Shown piece by piece: positions 43,514 through 52,143 of a stretch of DNA of 64,000 nucleotides. The position numbers and the translations under genes were made by a program. Source of the stretch: Methylobacterium sp. J-078 (lineage in GTDB: Bacteria; Pseudomonadota; Alphaproteobacteria; Rhizobiales; Beijerinckiaceae); assembly GCF_022829285.1 (NCBI RefSeq), contig NZ_JAKSYI010000120.1, positions 1-64,000 on the forward strand, read 5' to 3'. The first letter of the stretch is position 1; each line of letters starts with the position of its first letter. The notes beneath the pieces were generated by a model, which searched no databases, had not been told where the DNA came from, and worked only from the letters and a program-made list of their open reading frames with translations.

Positions 43514-44524
43514 TCAGCCGTTCCGGAAGGTGTAGCTGTAGCCGTTGAGCGCCGGAGCGCCGCCGAGATGGGCGTAGAGCACCCGCGAGCCCTTGGGGAA
43601 GAACCCCTTCTGCACGAGGTCGATCATGCCCTGCATCGACTTCCCCTCGTAGACGGGGTCGGTGATCATGCCCTCCAGGCGGGCCGAGAGGCGGATGGCC
43701 TCGACGGTCTCCTTCGAGGGCACGCCGTAGACCGGGTAGGCGTAGTCCTCGTTGAGCACGATGTCGTCGGCCGTGATCGCCGGGGCGCCGATCAGTTCGG
43801 CGGTGTTCCGGGCGATCTCCAGCACCTGCGCCTTGGTCTGCGCCGGGGTGCAGGAGGCGTCGATGCCGATGACGTTGCGGGCGCGCCCGTCGGCGGCAAA
43901 GCCCACCACCATGCCCGCATGGGAGGAGCCCGTGACGGTGCAGACCACGATGTAGTCGAAGTGCAGGCCCATCTCGGCCTCCTGGGCGCGAACTTCCTCC
44001 GCGAAGCCCACGAAGCCGAGGCCCCCGAACTTGTGCACCGAAGCGCCGGCGGGGATCGCGTAGGGCTTGCCGCCCTTGGCCTTCACGTCCTCCAGGGCCT
44101 TCGTCCAGCTCTCGCGGATGCCGATGTCGAAGCCGTCGTCGACGAGCTGCGTCTCCGCGCCCATGATGCGCGAGAGCATGATGTTGCCGACGCGGTCGTA
44201 GACGGCGTCCTCGTGCGGCACCCAGGCCTCCTGGATCAGCCGGCACTTCATGCCGATCTTGGCCGCCACCGCCGCCACCATGCGGGTGTGGTTGGACTGC
44301 ACGCCGCCGATGGTCACCAGGGTGTCGGCGCCGCTCGCGATGGCGTCCGGCACGATGTATTCGAGCTTGCGCAGCTTGTTGCCGCCGTAGGCGAGGCCGG
44401 AATTGCAGTCCTCGCGCTTGGCGTAGATCAGCACGTCGCCGCCCAGATGCGCGGTGAGGCGCGGCAGGTGCTCGATCGGGGTCGGGCCGAAGGTGAGGGG
44501 ATAGCGCTCGAATTTCGACAGCAT
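43514..44524 (-). CDS. acdS: 1-aminocyclopropane-1-carboxylate (ACC) deaminase
   Basis: A 336-residue PLP enzyme that splits the ethylene precursor ACC into ammonia and 2-oxobutanoate. The PLP lysine is Lys50 (GGNKLRKLEY) and the catalytic serine Ser77 (GGVQSNHTR). The two residues used to tell true ACC deaminase from D-cysteine desulfhydrase, Glu295 and Leu322 of the Pseudomonas enzyme, are kept: Glu293 (VYEGKSM) and Leu320 (AHLGG). The N-terminal KFERYPLTFGPTPIEHL matches the family exactly. The divergent Lrp-type gene is the usual acdR. It supports growth on plants. Confidence 0.95.
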   Translation of the reverse strand: MLSKFERYPLTFGPTPIEHLPRLTAHLGGDVLIYAKREDCNSGLAYGGNKLRKLEYIVPDAIASGADTLVTIGGVQSNHTRMVAAVAAKIGMKCRLIQEAWVPHEDAVYDRVGNIMLSRIMGAETQLVDDGFDIGIRESWTKALEDVKAKGGKPYAIPAGASVHKFGGLGFVGFAEEVRAQEAEMGLHFDYIVVCTVTGSSHAGMVVGFAADGRARNVIGIDASCTPAQTKAQVLEIARNTAELIGAPAITADDIVLNEDYAYPVYGVPSKETVEAIRLSARLEGMITDPVYEGKSMQGMIDLVQKGFFPKGSRVLYAHLGGAPALNGYSYTFRNG

Positions 44525-44680
44525 GGGCTAGGGGTCCTCGGTGGTCAGTCCGGAAAAGCTAGCAAAGAGCCCGCGAAAGGTGCTCTCGAAGTTGGGGCTC
44601 GATTTTTGCGTTCCGGCTTGCCGGGCGCCGTCAGGCGCCTCAGGATTTCGCGAGATGCCCACTCAACGAAAGGATCTTCC

Positions 44681-45145
44681 ATGCCCGAAGGTCTCGACCG
44701 GATGGACCTGAAGATTCTGCGCCTGCTCCAGGCGGACGGGCGCATGGGCAATGCCGAGATCGCTAAGCGGGTGAACACCAGCGCGGCCACCTGCCATCGC
44801 CGCATCCAGCGCCTGTTCGACGAGGGCTACGTGCGCGGGGTTCGGGCGCAGGTGGCGCCCGAGAAGGTCGGGCGCGGCTCTCTGGTCATGGTCGGCGTGG
44901 TGCTGGACCGCTCGACGCCCGAGAGCTTCGCGGCCTTCGAGGCCGCCGCGCGCGCCATGCCGATGGTGCTCGACTGCCATCTGGTGGCCGGCGATTTCGA
45001 CTACTTCCTCAAGATCCGCGTCTCCGATATGGCGGATTTCAACCGCCTTCACAGCGCGACGCTGATCGCCCTGCCGGGGGTGCGCCAGACCCGGACCTTC
45101 TTCGTGATGAAGGAGGTCGTCGACGACGCGCCCCTCGACATCTGA
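44681..45145 (+). CDS. acdR: Lrp/AsnC family regulator, probable AcdR of ACC deaminase
   Basis: A 154-residue protein from the ATG at 44681 (MPEGLDRMDLKILRLLQ), with AAAGGAT eight bases before. Helix-turn-helix at about 20-50 (NAEIAKRVNTSAATCHRRIQRL) and a RAM ligand domain at about 65-145 (CHLVAGDFDYFLKIRV). It is divergent from acdS with a 156-bp gap, the arrangement of acdR-acdS in other plant-associated bacteria. It is probably activated by ACC or an amino acid. D-serine dehydratase lies 38 bp downstream and could be co-transcribed. Confidence 0.88.
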   Translation: MPEGLDRMDLKILRLLQADGRMGNAEIAKRVNTSAATCHRRIQRLFDEGYVRGVRAQVAPEKVGRGSLVMVGVVLDRSTPESFAAFEAAARAMPMVLDCHLVAGDFDYFLKIRVSDMADFNRLHSATLIALPGVRQTRTFFVMKEVVDDAPLDI

Positions 45146-45183
45146 GCGCGCCCGCATCCACCATCCGAGAAGGGACGCCGCCC

Positions 45184-46449
45184 ATGTCCGATCAGCTTTC
45201 AGGCATCCCGGAGGCGGTGCGCGCGGGGCGGCCGACGGTCTGGCTCAATCCGCATTGCCGCCCGGCCGCCGAGGTGCTGCCCGGGCTCGCCTACGGCCTT
45301 CCCGACGTCCAGGCGGCGGAGGCGCGCTGGCGCCGCTTCGACCCGCTGCTGAAGGCCCTGTTCCCCGACCTGGAGAGCGGACGGATCGATTCCGCGCTGC
45401 TGCGGCTAGCGCCGGAGGTTGCGGCCCATGTCAGCGGCGGCGCCGACGCGGCCCTGTGGGTGAAGGCCGACCACGACTTGCCGGTGACGGGCTGCATCAA
45501 GGCACGCGGCGGGGTCTACGAGGTGCTGGTCTATGCCGAGGCGCTCGCCCTGCGGGCCGGCTGGCTGAGCCTCGGCGATTCCTATGCGCGGCTCGCCACC
45601 CCCGAGATCGCCCGTGCCCTGTCGGGCTATACCGTGGCGGTGGGCAGCACGGGCAATCTCGGGTTCAGCGTCGGGGTGATGGCCCGCGCCCTCGGCATCC
45701 AGGTCGAGGTCCACATGTCCCACGACGCCAAGGCTTGGAAGAAGCGGCGCCTGCGCGATCTCGGCGCCCGCGTGGTCGAGCATGCGGGCGATTACGGCAG
45801 CGCCGTCACGGCGGCGCGGGGCGCCTTCGCGGGACGGGCCGACGCGCATTTCGTCGACGACGAGAGCTCCGTCGACCTGTTCCTCGGCTACGCGGCGGCG
45901 GCCTTCGACCTCGAGCGCCAGCTGCGGGCCGCGAACGTCACGGTGGACGCGCAGAACCCGCTCCACGTCTACCTGCCCTGCGGGGTCGGCGGCGCGCCGG
46001 GCGGCGTGACGCTCGGCCTGAAGCTCCTCTACGGCGACGCCGTGCGCTGCATCTTCGTGGAGCCGGTGGCGGCCCCCTGCATGCTGGTGCAGCTCGCCGC
46101 CGGCCTGGACCGCCCGGTCGACGTCTACGCCATCGGCCTCGACAACCGCACGGCGGCCGACGGGCTCGCGGTCTCGCAGGCCTCGCTCCTGGTCGCCGGC
46201 ACGGTGGGTGCCCTGATCGATGCGGTGGTCACGGTGGAGGACGCCGCCCTCTTCCGCTGGGTGCGCGACCTCTGGGACCGCGCCGCCCTGCGCCTCGAAC
46301 CCTCGGCGGCAGCGGCCTTCGCCGCCGTGGCCCCGAGCCTCGCGGCCCGACCCGACGCCAGCAGCGGCACGCACGTGGTCTGGACCACCGGCGGGTCCCT
46401 GCTGCCGGAAGCGGAGTTCCAGGCGGCGCTCGACGCGGCGTCCTGTTGA
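45184..46449 (+). CDS. dsdA: D-serine ammonia-lyase (dehydratase)
   Basis: A 421-residue fold-type II PLP enzyme that converts D-serine to pyruvate and ammonia. The PLP lysine is Lys106 (TGCIKARGG), and the phosphate-binding loop is GSTGNLG (about 155-161). The DsdA-specific block VGVMARALGIQVEVHMSHDAKAWKK is at about 164-188, and AGSS-like serine is in TTGGSLLPE. It follows the Lrp regulator and is close to acdS. Regulated amino-acid breakdown is likely, though this is inferred from location. Confidence 0.93.
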   Translation: MSDQLSGIPEAVRAGRPTVWLNPHCRPAAEVLPGLAYGLPDVQAAEARWRRFDPLLKALFPDLESGRIDSALLRLAPEVAAHVSGGADAALWVKADHDLPVTGCIKARGGVYEVLVYAEALALRAGWLSLGDSYARLATPEIARALSGYTVAVGSTGNLGFSVGVMARALGIQVEVHMSHDAKAWKKRRLRDLGARVVEHAGDYGSAVTAARGAFAGRADAHFVDDESSVDLFLGYAAAAFDLERQLRAANVTVDAQNPLHVYLPCGVGGAPGGVTLGLKLLYGDAVRCIFVEPVAAPCMLVQLAAGLDRPVDVYAIGLDNRTAADGLAVSQASLLVAGTVGALIDAVVTVEDAALFRWVRDLWDRAALRLEPSAAAAFAAVAPSLAARPDASSGTHVVWTTGGSLLPEAEFQAALDAASC

Positions 46450-46499
46450 TCGAAATCCGCCGCTCGAGACCCGCCGCGATGACTCGCGTGGCAGGGGGC

Positions 46500-48752
46500 T
46501 CAGGCACTGTGCCGGAGCCCGCCCTTCGCCTCCGCATCCGGGGCAGGCGCGACCCAGCGGGGCAGCGGGGTGCCGCCCAGAGCCACCTCCAGGCGGAGCG
46601 CGCCGCGGCAGCCCGCCCACAAGGCCGCCGGCAGCACCGCCGCGCCGTCGGTCCAGCGCCAGGACAGACCGGCGCCGTCGCGTTCCAGCGCGTGGAAGCC
46701 CGACGACAGGCGCGGGTCGTCGAGCGCCACGCTGCGGGCACCCGTCGCGCCGTCGTCGAGGACGAGGCTGCGGATCATCACACCGAGGCGGCGGTCGTCG
46801 GCCGAACCCCGGATCACCTCGGCCGGGACGCTGCTGCCCGAGACGAGGCGCACGTCGCGCGCCGGCGCCGGCAGGTCGAAGCGGGCGGTCAGGCCGTCCA
46901 GCGCGGCCGGGATCACCCGGCCGTCGGCGACGAGATGCAGGTCCAGGGCGGGCGCCGCATCGAGTTGCCAGCCCGACGCCCGCGCCCGCGCCTCGAGCCG
47001 CGCCCGCACCGCCTCGACCACCGGGCCGTCCTCGTGGAAGGGCCGGCAGAACGGCAACGGCCCGTCGGGGCGCACGTCCGGCACCGCCCGCAGCTCGGTG
47101 ACGGGGGCGTTGGCGAAGAAGCTGCGGTTGCCGCAATCCAGGTAGCTCTCGGCCGGCAGTCCCTCGGCGAGCAGGATGTCGTGGCTGTGGAGTTCGATGT
47201 GCCAGTAGGTGACGCTCTCGACCGCGACCCGGGTGAGCGTGGTCCCGTTGACGAGGCGCATGGCCGGGATCAGCACCTCGGCCCCGTCGACCGCGACGCA
47301 GAGGGCGTGGGCGGGCGAGACGGTGAGGTCGCGGGCCGGCTGTCCGGGCCCGAACGCATGCGCGGCGATGCGCACCGGCATGACGAGGCCGGGCTGCGGA
47401 TCGTGGCGGAGGTCGAGCGTCCGGTGGCCGATCCAGCGGATCGGGCGCGCGGTGCCCGATCCGGTCACGACGAAGTCGCCCACCCGCAGGGCCTCGACCG
47501 CGACCTCGCCGGTGATGGTCCGGATGCGGGTGCCGGAGGCGTAGCAGACCGTGTCGGCGACGAACACGTCGCCGGCGTTGTTGGTGTCGCCGGGCACGAG
47601 GTTGGTGGCGTTGCTCTGGAAGGCGATGCGGCTGCCGTCGGACGACAACGCGCCGAAGCTACTGGCCGCGTTGCCCTGCGTACCGGAGGCGTTGACGGAG
47701 ACGCGGGTCAGGGTGCCCGTGGTCAGGTCCTTCACGAAGACGTCGGAGACGATGTTGCTGTCGCCGGGCACGAGGTTGCCGGCGCGGCTCGTGAAGGTGA
47801 CCTTGGTTCCGTCGGCCGAGATCCGGGCGTTTCCGGATTCCGCGTTGCCTTCGGTGCCGTCGGTGCCGGTGGAGACGCGGGTGATGGCGCCCGAAGTCAG
47901 GTTCTTGACGAAGACGTCGCTCCGGCCGTTGGTGTCGCCCGCCACGAGATTACTGGCGGTGCTTTCGAAGGCGACGAGGTTGCCGTCGCGCGATACCGAG
48001 GGGCTGAAACTGGCGCCGTTGGCCTGGGTGCCGTTGGCGGCGGTCGAGGCCCTGACGATGGCGCCGGTGGCCAACGTTTTAACGAAGATGTCCGTGGTGC
48101 CGTTGGTGTCGCCGGCCACGAGGTTGGTGGCGTCGCTCTGGAAGGCGACGCTGCCCCCGTTGCCGGCCAATGACGGGACGTTGCTGGCGCCGTTGCCCTG
48201 GGTTCCATTGGCGGCGGTCGAGGCGCGTGTGATCGCGCCGGTCGCGACGTTCTTCACGAAGATATCGATGGTCGCGTTCGTGTCGCCCCCGACGAGGTTC
48301 GTAGCCAGGCTCGAGAACCCGACCAGGCGCCCGTCGCCCGAAATCGACGGATTGGCACCGCTGTCGTCATTGCCCTGGGTGCCGTTGGCGGCCGCAGTGA
48401 CAACGGAGATGTCGCCGTTCGACAGATTCTTGACCGCGATCTGCAGATTGCTCGGTTGGTCAACGATCTCGCTTCCGTCGGTCGCAAAGGCCACGGCGCT
48501 GCCGTCCGCGGCCAGCGATGGAGCAAAAGAGTTTCCGCTTAAGGACCGGCCGTCGGTTGTGCTCGAAGCCAGCACGAACTCGCCTGTCACCGCGTTCTTG
48601 ACGACGACGCCGACGACTCCGCTCGGAACCCGGAGGTTGGTGGCGTTGCTGCTGAAGGCGACGAGGTTGCCGTCGCCCGAGAGGGAGGCACCGCCGCTCC
48701 CGTTGTTGGCCTGGTTTCCCTCGAAATCCGTCGAAGCGCGGGTGATGGCCAT
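46500..48752 (-). CDS. Seven-bladed TolB/PD40-like propeller fused to a Hint domain
   Basis: A 750-residue protein from the ATG at 48752 (MAITRASTDF), with GCGAGGTTC before it. Residues 3-400 hold seven repeats of about 57 residues, the best copies matching ITRAST-GTQGN...LVAGDTN--TDIFVKNLATGA. Seven units fit a beta-propeller. At Cys403 (VCYASGTRIRT) begins a Hint (hedgehog/intein) domain of about 140 residues, with SPAHALCVAV inside. About 200 residues without clear family follow. There is no signal peptide. Hint domains perform autocatalytic N-S acyl shift and cleavage; here it would release the propeller. The purpose is unknown. It is divergent from a LuxR regulator. Confidence 0.8.
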   Translation of the reverse strand: MAITRASTDFEGNQANNGSGGASLSGDGNLVAFSSNATNLRVPSGVVGVVVKNAVTGEFVLASSTTDGRSLSGNSFAPSLAADGSAVAFATDGSEIVDQPSNLQIAVKNLSNGDISVVTAAANGTQGNDDSGANPSISGDGRLVGFSSLATNLVGGDTNATIDIFVKNVATGAITRASTAANGTQGNGASNVPSLAGNGGSVAFQSDATNLVAGDTNGTTDIFVKTLATGAIVRASTAANGTQANGASFSPSVSRDGNLVAFESTASNLVAGDTNGRSDVFVKNLTSGAITRVSTGTDGTEGNAESGNARISADGTKVTFTSRAGNLVPGDSNIVSDVFVKDLTTGTLTRVSVNASGTQGNAASSFGALSSDGSRIAFQSNATNLVPGDTNNAGDVFVADTVCYASGTRIRTITGEVAVEALRVGDFVVTGSGTARPIRWIGHRTLDLRHDPQPGLVMPVRIAAHAFGPGQPARDLTVSPAHALCVAVDGAEVLIPAMRLVNGTTLTRVAVESVTYWHIELHSHDILLAEGLPAESYLDCGNRSFFANAPVTELRAVPDVRPDGPLPFCRPFHEDGPVVEAVRARLEARARASGWQLDAAPALDLHLVADGRVIPAALDGLTARFDLPAPARDVRLVSGSSVPAEVIRGSADDRRLGVMIRSLVLDDGATGARSVALDDPRLSSGFHALERDGAGLSWRWTDGAAVLPAALWAGCRGALRLEVALGGTPLPRWVAPAPDAEAKGGLRHSA

Positions 48753-49025
48753 TAAATGAACCTCGCCTGAGAAACCGGGAGCGATCACGCTCGAAAGCTG
48801 GGCCGGGCGGACTGCGTCGTGACATCGACGACGCGATCGACGGCCGCCGATCGATCGGATCGGCTGCCGGCACGCGTCGTGGGTGAGCCGATCACGCGGC
48901 CCACACCTTGCAGTCCGGTCCGGGGGCTGACGTCCACCGAATGGAGGATGCGAAGCGGCGCGGCGTCAGTGTTGTAATTCGGCCACCCAGGGCCTGTCGC
49001 GCCGTAGTGCCTGTCGGAGGTGATC

Positions 49026-50144
49026 GTGAACGAACCGGATCCCGCGGACCTTTCCGCCGTCATCGCGCGGATCTACGACGCCGCGGTGGATCCGAAGGAC
49101 TGGTCCGGCGCCATCGAGAGCGTTTGCCTGTTCGTCGGCGGCGATCAGGCGCTGATGTACTGGCACGACGCACTCAAGCCGGACGTCGACACCCTGTTCC
49201 GGTTCAACGACGACCCGCACTACACCCGGCTCTACGAGGATCGCTACGCCGCCCTGAACCCGCTGTTTCCCGCATTCGCCTTCCATCCCGTTGGGGGTGT
49301 CGTCTCGGCGAGCGACATGGTGCCCGACGCGGAGATGCAGGGGACCCGCTTCCATCGGGAATGGCTGGCGCCGCAGGGCATGACGGACTCCCTCGGCGTC
49401 GTCCTTGAGCGGGACGCGACCCGCGGCGCCTTCCTGACGGTCCAGTGGCAGGGTAAGCCGATGGAGCCGGCGGCCCGCTACCGGATGGCCCTGCTCGCCC
49501 CACACCTCCTGCGCTCCGTGGCGATCGGTCGGCTCTTCGTGAACGGCCGTCGGCGCGAGGCTGCGCTGACCGGGGCGCTCGACCACGTCGAGGCCGGTGT
49601 GCTCCTCGTCTCCGAAACCGGGCGCCTCCTGCTCGCCAACGCCCGCGGCCGGCGGATGATCGAGGAGGGACGCCTCCTTCGCGAGGTCGGCGGGCGCGTG
49701 CGGGCGACCTCGACCGTCGCCGACCGCGCCGTCTTCGAGCATCTGCGCGCCATCGGCGAGCGCGACGGAAATCCGGGCGACGACCACGCGATCCCGCTCT
49801 CGGACGCGGCCGACGGCCATTGGACGGCCACGGTCCTGCCGCTCTCCGACGAACGCCTCGGCAGCACGGGCGTCGCACAGGGCGCGGTCGCGGCGATCTT
49901 CGTGCGCTCCCCGTCACAGGCCGTCGTCAGTCCGTTGGAATCGTTCGCCCGGCGCCATCACCTCACCGCCAGCGAGATCCGGGTGGTCGAGGCGATGTTG
50001 CGCCTGACCGGCGTCGACGCCATCGCGGACGCCCTCGGGGTCGCGGGCTCGACCGTGAAGACCCACCTGAAGCACGTCTTCCGGAAATGTGGCGCCCGCA
50101 CGCAGGCCGAACTCATCCGGATGATCGCGGGATTGAGCGCTTGA
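49026..50144 (+). CDS. LuxR family transcriptional regulator
   Basis: A 372-residue protein from GTG at 49026; GGAGG five bases before fixes this start over a GTG at 49020. The C-terminal helix-turn-helix is at about 310-370 (LTASEIRVVEAMLRLTGVDAIADALGVAGSTVKTHLKHVFRKCGARTQAEL). The N-terminal 200 residues resemble a PAS-type sensor with HREWLAPQGMTDSLG. It stands opposite the propeller-Hint gene, which it may regulate. The signal is unknown. Confidence 0.88.
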   Translation: MNEPDPADLSAVIARIYDAAVDPKDWSGAIESVCLFVGGDQALMYWHDALKPDVDTLFRFNDDPHYTRLYEDRYAALNPLFPAFAFHPVGGVVSASDMVPDAEMQGTRFHREWLAPQGMTDSLGVVLERDATRGAFLTVQWQGKPMEPAARYRMALLAPHLLRSVAIGRLFVNGRRREAALTGALDHVEAGVLLVSETGRLLLANARGRRMIEEGRLLREVGGRVRATSTVADRAVFEHLRAIGERDGNPGDDHAIPLSDAADGHWTATVLPLSDERLGSTGVAQGAVAAIFVRSPSQAVVSPLESFARRHHLTASEIRVVEAMLRLTGVDAIADALGVAGSTVKTHLKHVFRKCGARTQAELIRMIAGLSA

Positions 50145-50251
50145 TCGGGTCCGTGCGGCCGGCTCATGCGCCGATTCCGGCATGGGCGATCAACCACGCC
50201 ACCGGGTCAGCCGTTAACGCGTGAAGGGTCGGCATCCGCGGCAGCAGCACG

Positions 50252-50536
50252 GTGCAGATCCATCTCAACCGCGTCGCCCGCGAAGCCCGGCGCGCCCTGC
50301 GCCAGCGGGTCGAGGCCGCCAGCCTCTCGGCCATGGGCCGGATGATCGAATGCGGCATCGGCGTGATGGCCGAGGGCGCCTTCCGGGCCCTCGGCGAGCG
50401 CCACCGGCATGCGGCCGAACTCACCGACGCCTGGGCGGTGAGCGCCCTCAACCTCTACGCCCGCAATTTTTCCGCGCTGTCGGGGCCGGCCACGCGGTTC
50501 GTCGAGGGCCTTCTCGCCCCGCAGGCCGTCGCCTAA
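50252..50536 (+). CDS. Small alpha-helical protein of unknown function
   Basis: A 94-residue protein with a GTG start at 50252. It reads as helices with conserved-looking MQIHLNRVAREARRALRQRV and SALNLYARNFSALSGPATRF. The pattern is amphipathic and resembles phasin-like or coiled-coil proteins but gives no secure match. It stands alone between the LuxR gene and a converging binding-protein gene. A gene is supported by codon use and length only. Confidence 0.5.
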   Translation: MQIHLNRVAREARRALRQRVEAASLSAMGRMIECGIGVMAEGAFRALGERHRHAAELTDAWAVSALNLYARNFSALSGPATRFVEGLLAPQAVA

Positions 50537-50600
50537 GCTGCGTACGACGAATCTGCGAGCAGGGCAGCGACCGCGGTTCCGGTTCAGAGGGGCGGCCGTT

Positions 50601-51563
50601 TCAGAGGGACGGGGGCGCCCAGATCGGCAGCGCCGCGGCGTCGACGGGGCGGGGCAGCAGGCCCTCGGTGCGGAAGGCGTCCGCGATGGTCTGTTGCTCG
50701 GAGAGGCCTTCGCGGGTCACCGGCTCCACGGCGTAGCTGCGCCGGGCGTTCGCCTGGGCGACGATGGCCGGGTCGAGCTTCCACAGAGCGCCGAGGCGGG
50801 CGGCGGCGGCCTCCGGGTCGGCCTTCACCCAGGCGCCGGTCTCGCGCAGCTTGCCGAACAGGATCGCCAGCACGTCGGCGCGCCGCGTCGCGTAGTCGGC
50901 GCAGGCCAGGTAATAGCGTTTGTACTGGGATAGGCCGGTGCCGTCGCGCAGGGTCCGGGCGCCCGTCTGCCGCTCGGCCGCAGAGAGGAACGGGTCCCAG
51001 GCGACCCAGGCCTCGACGCTGCCGCTGGCGAGCGCCGCGCGGCCGTCCGAGGGCGTGAGGTAGGCGGGCTGAATCGACTTGAAGGAGAGCTTCTCCGCTG
51101 CGAGAGCCGCCAGCAGCAGGTAGTGGCTGCCGGCGCCCTTGGTCACCGCCACCTTGCGGCCTTTCAGGTCGGCCACCGACCGGATCGGCGAATCGGCCGC
51201 GACCAGGATCGCCTGCGCCGTCGGCGAGGCCGCCTCCTGGGCGATGTATGTGATCCGCGCCTGGGCGGCCTGGGCGAAGATCGGCACGGTGTCGGCGACA
51301 TCCGCCGACACGTCGATCTGCCCGGCGTTCAACGCCTCCATGATCGGCAGGCCGCTGGTGAACTCGTGCCAGGAGACCGTAACGCCGAGGGGCGCCAGGG
51401 CCTTCTCCAGGGCGGCATCTTCCTTGAGCAGGGCGATCAGGGTCGAGGATTTCTGAAAACCGATGCGGAGCCTGTCCGCATCGGCGGCCCACCCGGCGTC
51501 GGGCACCAAAGCGAGGAGGCTCAAGCCGGCGGCGGCGCGCAGGGCGTGGCGGCGATGAATCAT
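50601..51563 (-). CDS. SsuA-like ABC substrate-binding protein (sulfonate/nitrate/taurine type), copy 1
   Basis: A 320-residue protein with a Tat-like (MIHRRHALRAAAGLSLLAL) or Sec signal ending GWAAD at about 27. The mature part has the NMT1/SsuA pattern: LRIGFQKSSTL, then SGLPIMEALNAGQIDVS, VADLKGRKVAVTKGAGSH, and LASGSVEAWVAWDPF. It binds aliphatic sulfonates or related anions. No permease or ATPase is next to it. It is one of two such genes in the sulfur cluster; the cupin lies between them. Confidence 0.88.
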   Translation of the reverse strand: MIHRRHALRAAAGLSLLALVPDAGWAADADRLRIGFQKSSTLIALLKEDAALEKALAPLGVTVSWHEFTSGLPIMEALNAGQIDVSADVADTVPIFAQAAQARITYIAQEAASPTAQAILVAADSPIRSVADLKGRKVAVTKGAGSHYLLLAALAAEKLSFKSIQPAYLTPSDGRAALASGSVEAWVAWDPFLSAAERQTGARTLRDGTGLSQYKRYYLACADYATRRADVLAILFGKLRETGAWVKADPEAAAARLGALWKLDPAIVAQANARRSYAVEPVTREGLSEQQTIADAFRTEGLLPRPVDAAALPIWAPPSL

Positions 51564-51577
51564 GGCGTCTTGTCTCG

Positions 51578-52114
51578 TCAGGGATGCTTGTGGATCGGGT
51601 CGACCCAGTGGACGGTCTCGGGCCGCTCGACGGGCTCGACATCGGTGATGTTGACCACCACGGCCTCGTTGTCGGAGCGCACCAGCACGCAGTTCAGGGG
51701 CTGGTCCGGATCGGCGTTGATCTCCTGGTGCGGCACGAACGGCGGCACGAAGATGAAGTCGCCGGGGCCGGCCTCGGCCACGTATTCGAGCCGGTCGCCC
51801 CAGCGCATCCGGGCGCGGCCCGAGACCACGTAGATCACGCTCTCCAGGGCACCGTGGTGGTGGACGCCGGTCTTGGCGTCCGGGGCGATCGCCACGGTGC
51901 CGGCCCAGATCTTCTGGGCGCCGACGCGGGCATGGTTGATCGCCGCCTGCCGGAACATGCCCGGCGTCTGGGGCGTGTTGGCGTCGAGCTTGTCGCCGGG
52001 GATCACCCGCACGCCGTCGTGCTTCCAGCGCTCGGCCGGGGCCGCGTGCGCGTGGTCGTCGGGGTGGTGGGCATGATCGTCGTGCGGGTGGGGATGGTCG
52101 TGGTCGCCGTGCAT
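51578..52114 (-). CDS. His-rich cupin-domain protein
   Basis: A 178-residue protein starting at 52114. The first 23 residues hold ten histidines and several Asp (MHGDHDHPHPHDDHAHH then PDDHAHA), a strong metal-binding tail. Residues about 75-165 are a cupin barrel with the first motif GVHHHGALESVIYVVSGRARM and second motif PGDFIFVPPFVPHQE, whose histidines bind metal. It lies between the two SsuA-like genes, with gaps of 14 and 29 bp, so it is probably in the same operon. Cupins here may be dioxygenases or sensors; the reaction is unknown. Confidence 0.8.
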   Translation of the reverse strand: MHGDHDHPHPHDDHAHHPDDHAHAAPAERWKHDGVRVIPGDKLDANTPQTPGMFRQAAINHARVGAQKIWAGTVAIAPDAKTGVHHHGALESVIYVVSGRARMRWGDRLEYVAEAGPGDFIFVPPFVPHQEINADPDQPLNCVLVRSDNEAVVVNITDVEPVERPETVHWVDPIHKHP

Positions 52115-52143
52115 GGATCGCCTCTCGCGCTGGGGGTTGCGGC

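Noticed and set aside
45255..48173. A 972-codon plus-strand frame across dsdA and the propeller gene
   Set aside because: Its apparent repeats are the antisense of the propeller repeats; both true genes have clear domains.
46500..48752. The repetitive stretch as a CRISPR array or DNA satellite
   Set aside because: The repeats are about 170 bp, vary at third bases and encode protein repeats; no short direct repeats with unique spacers are present.
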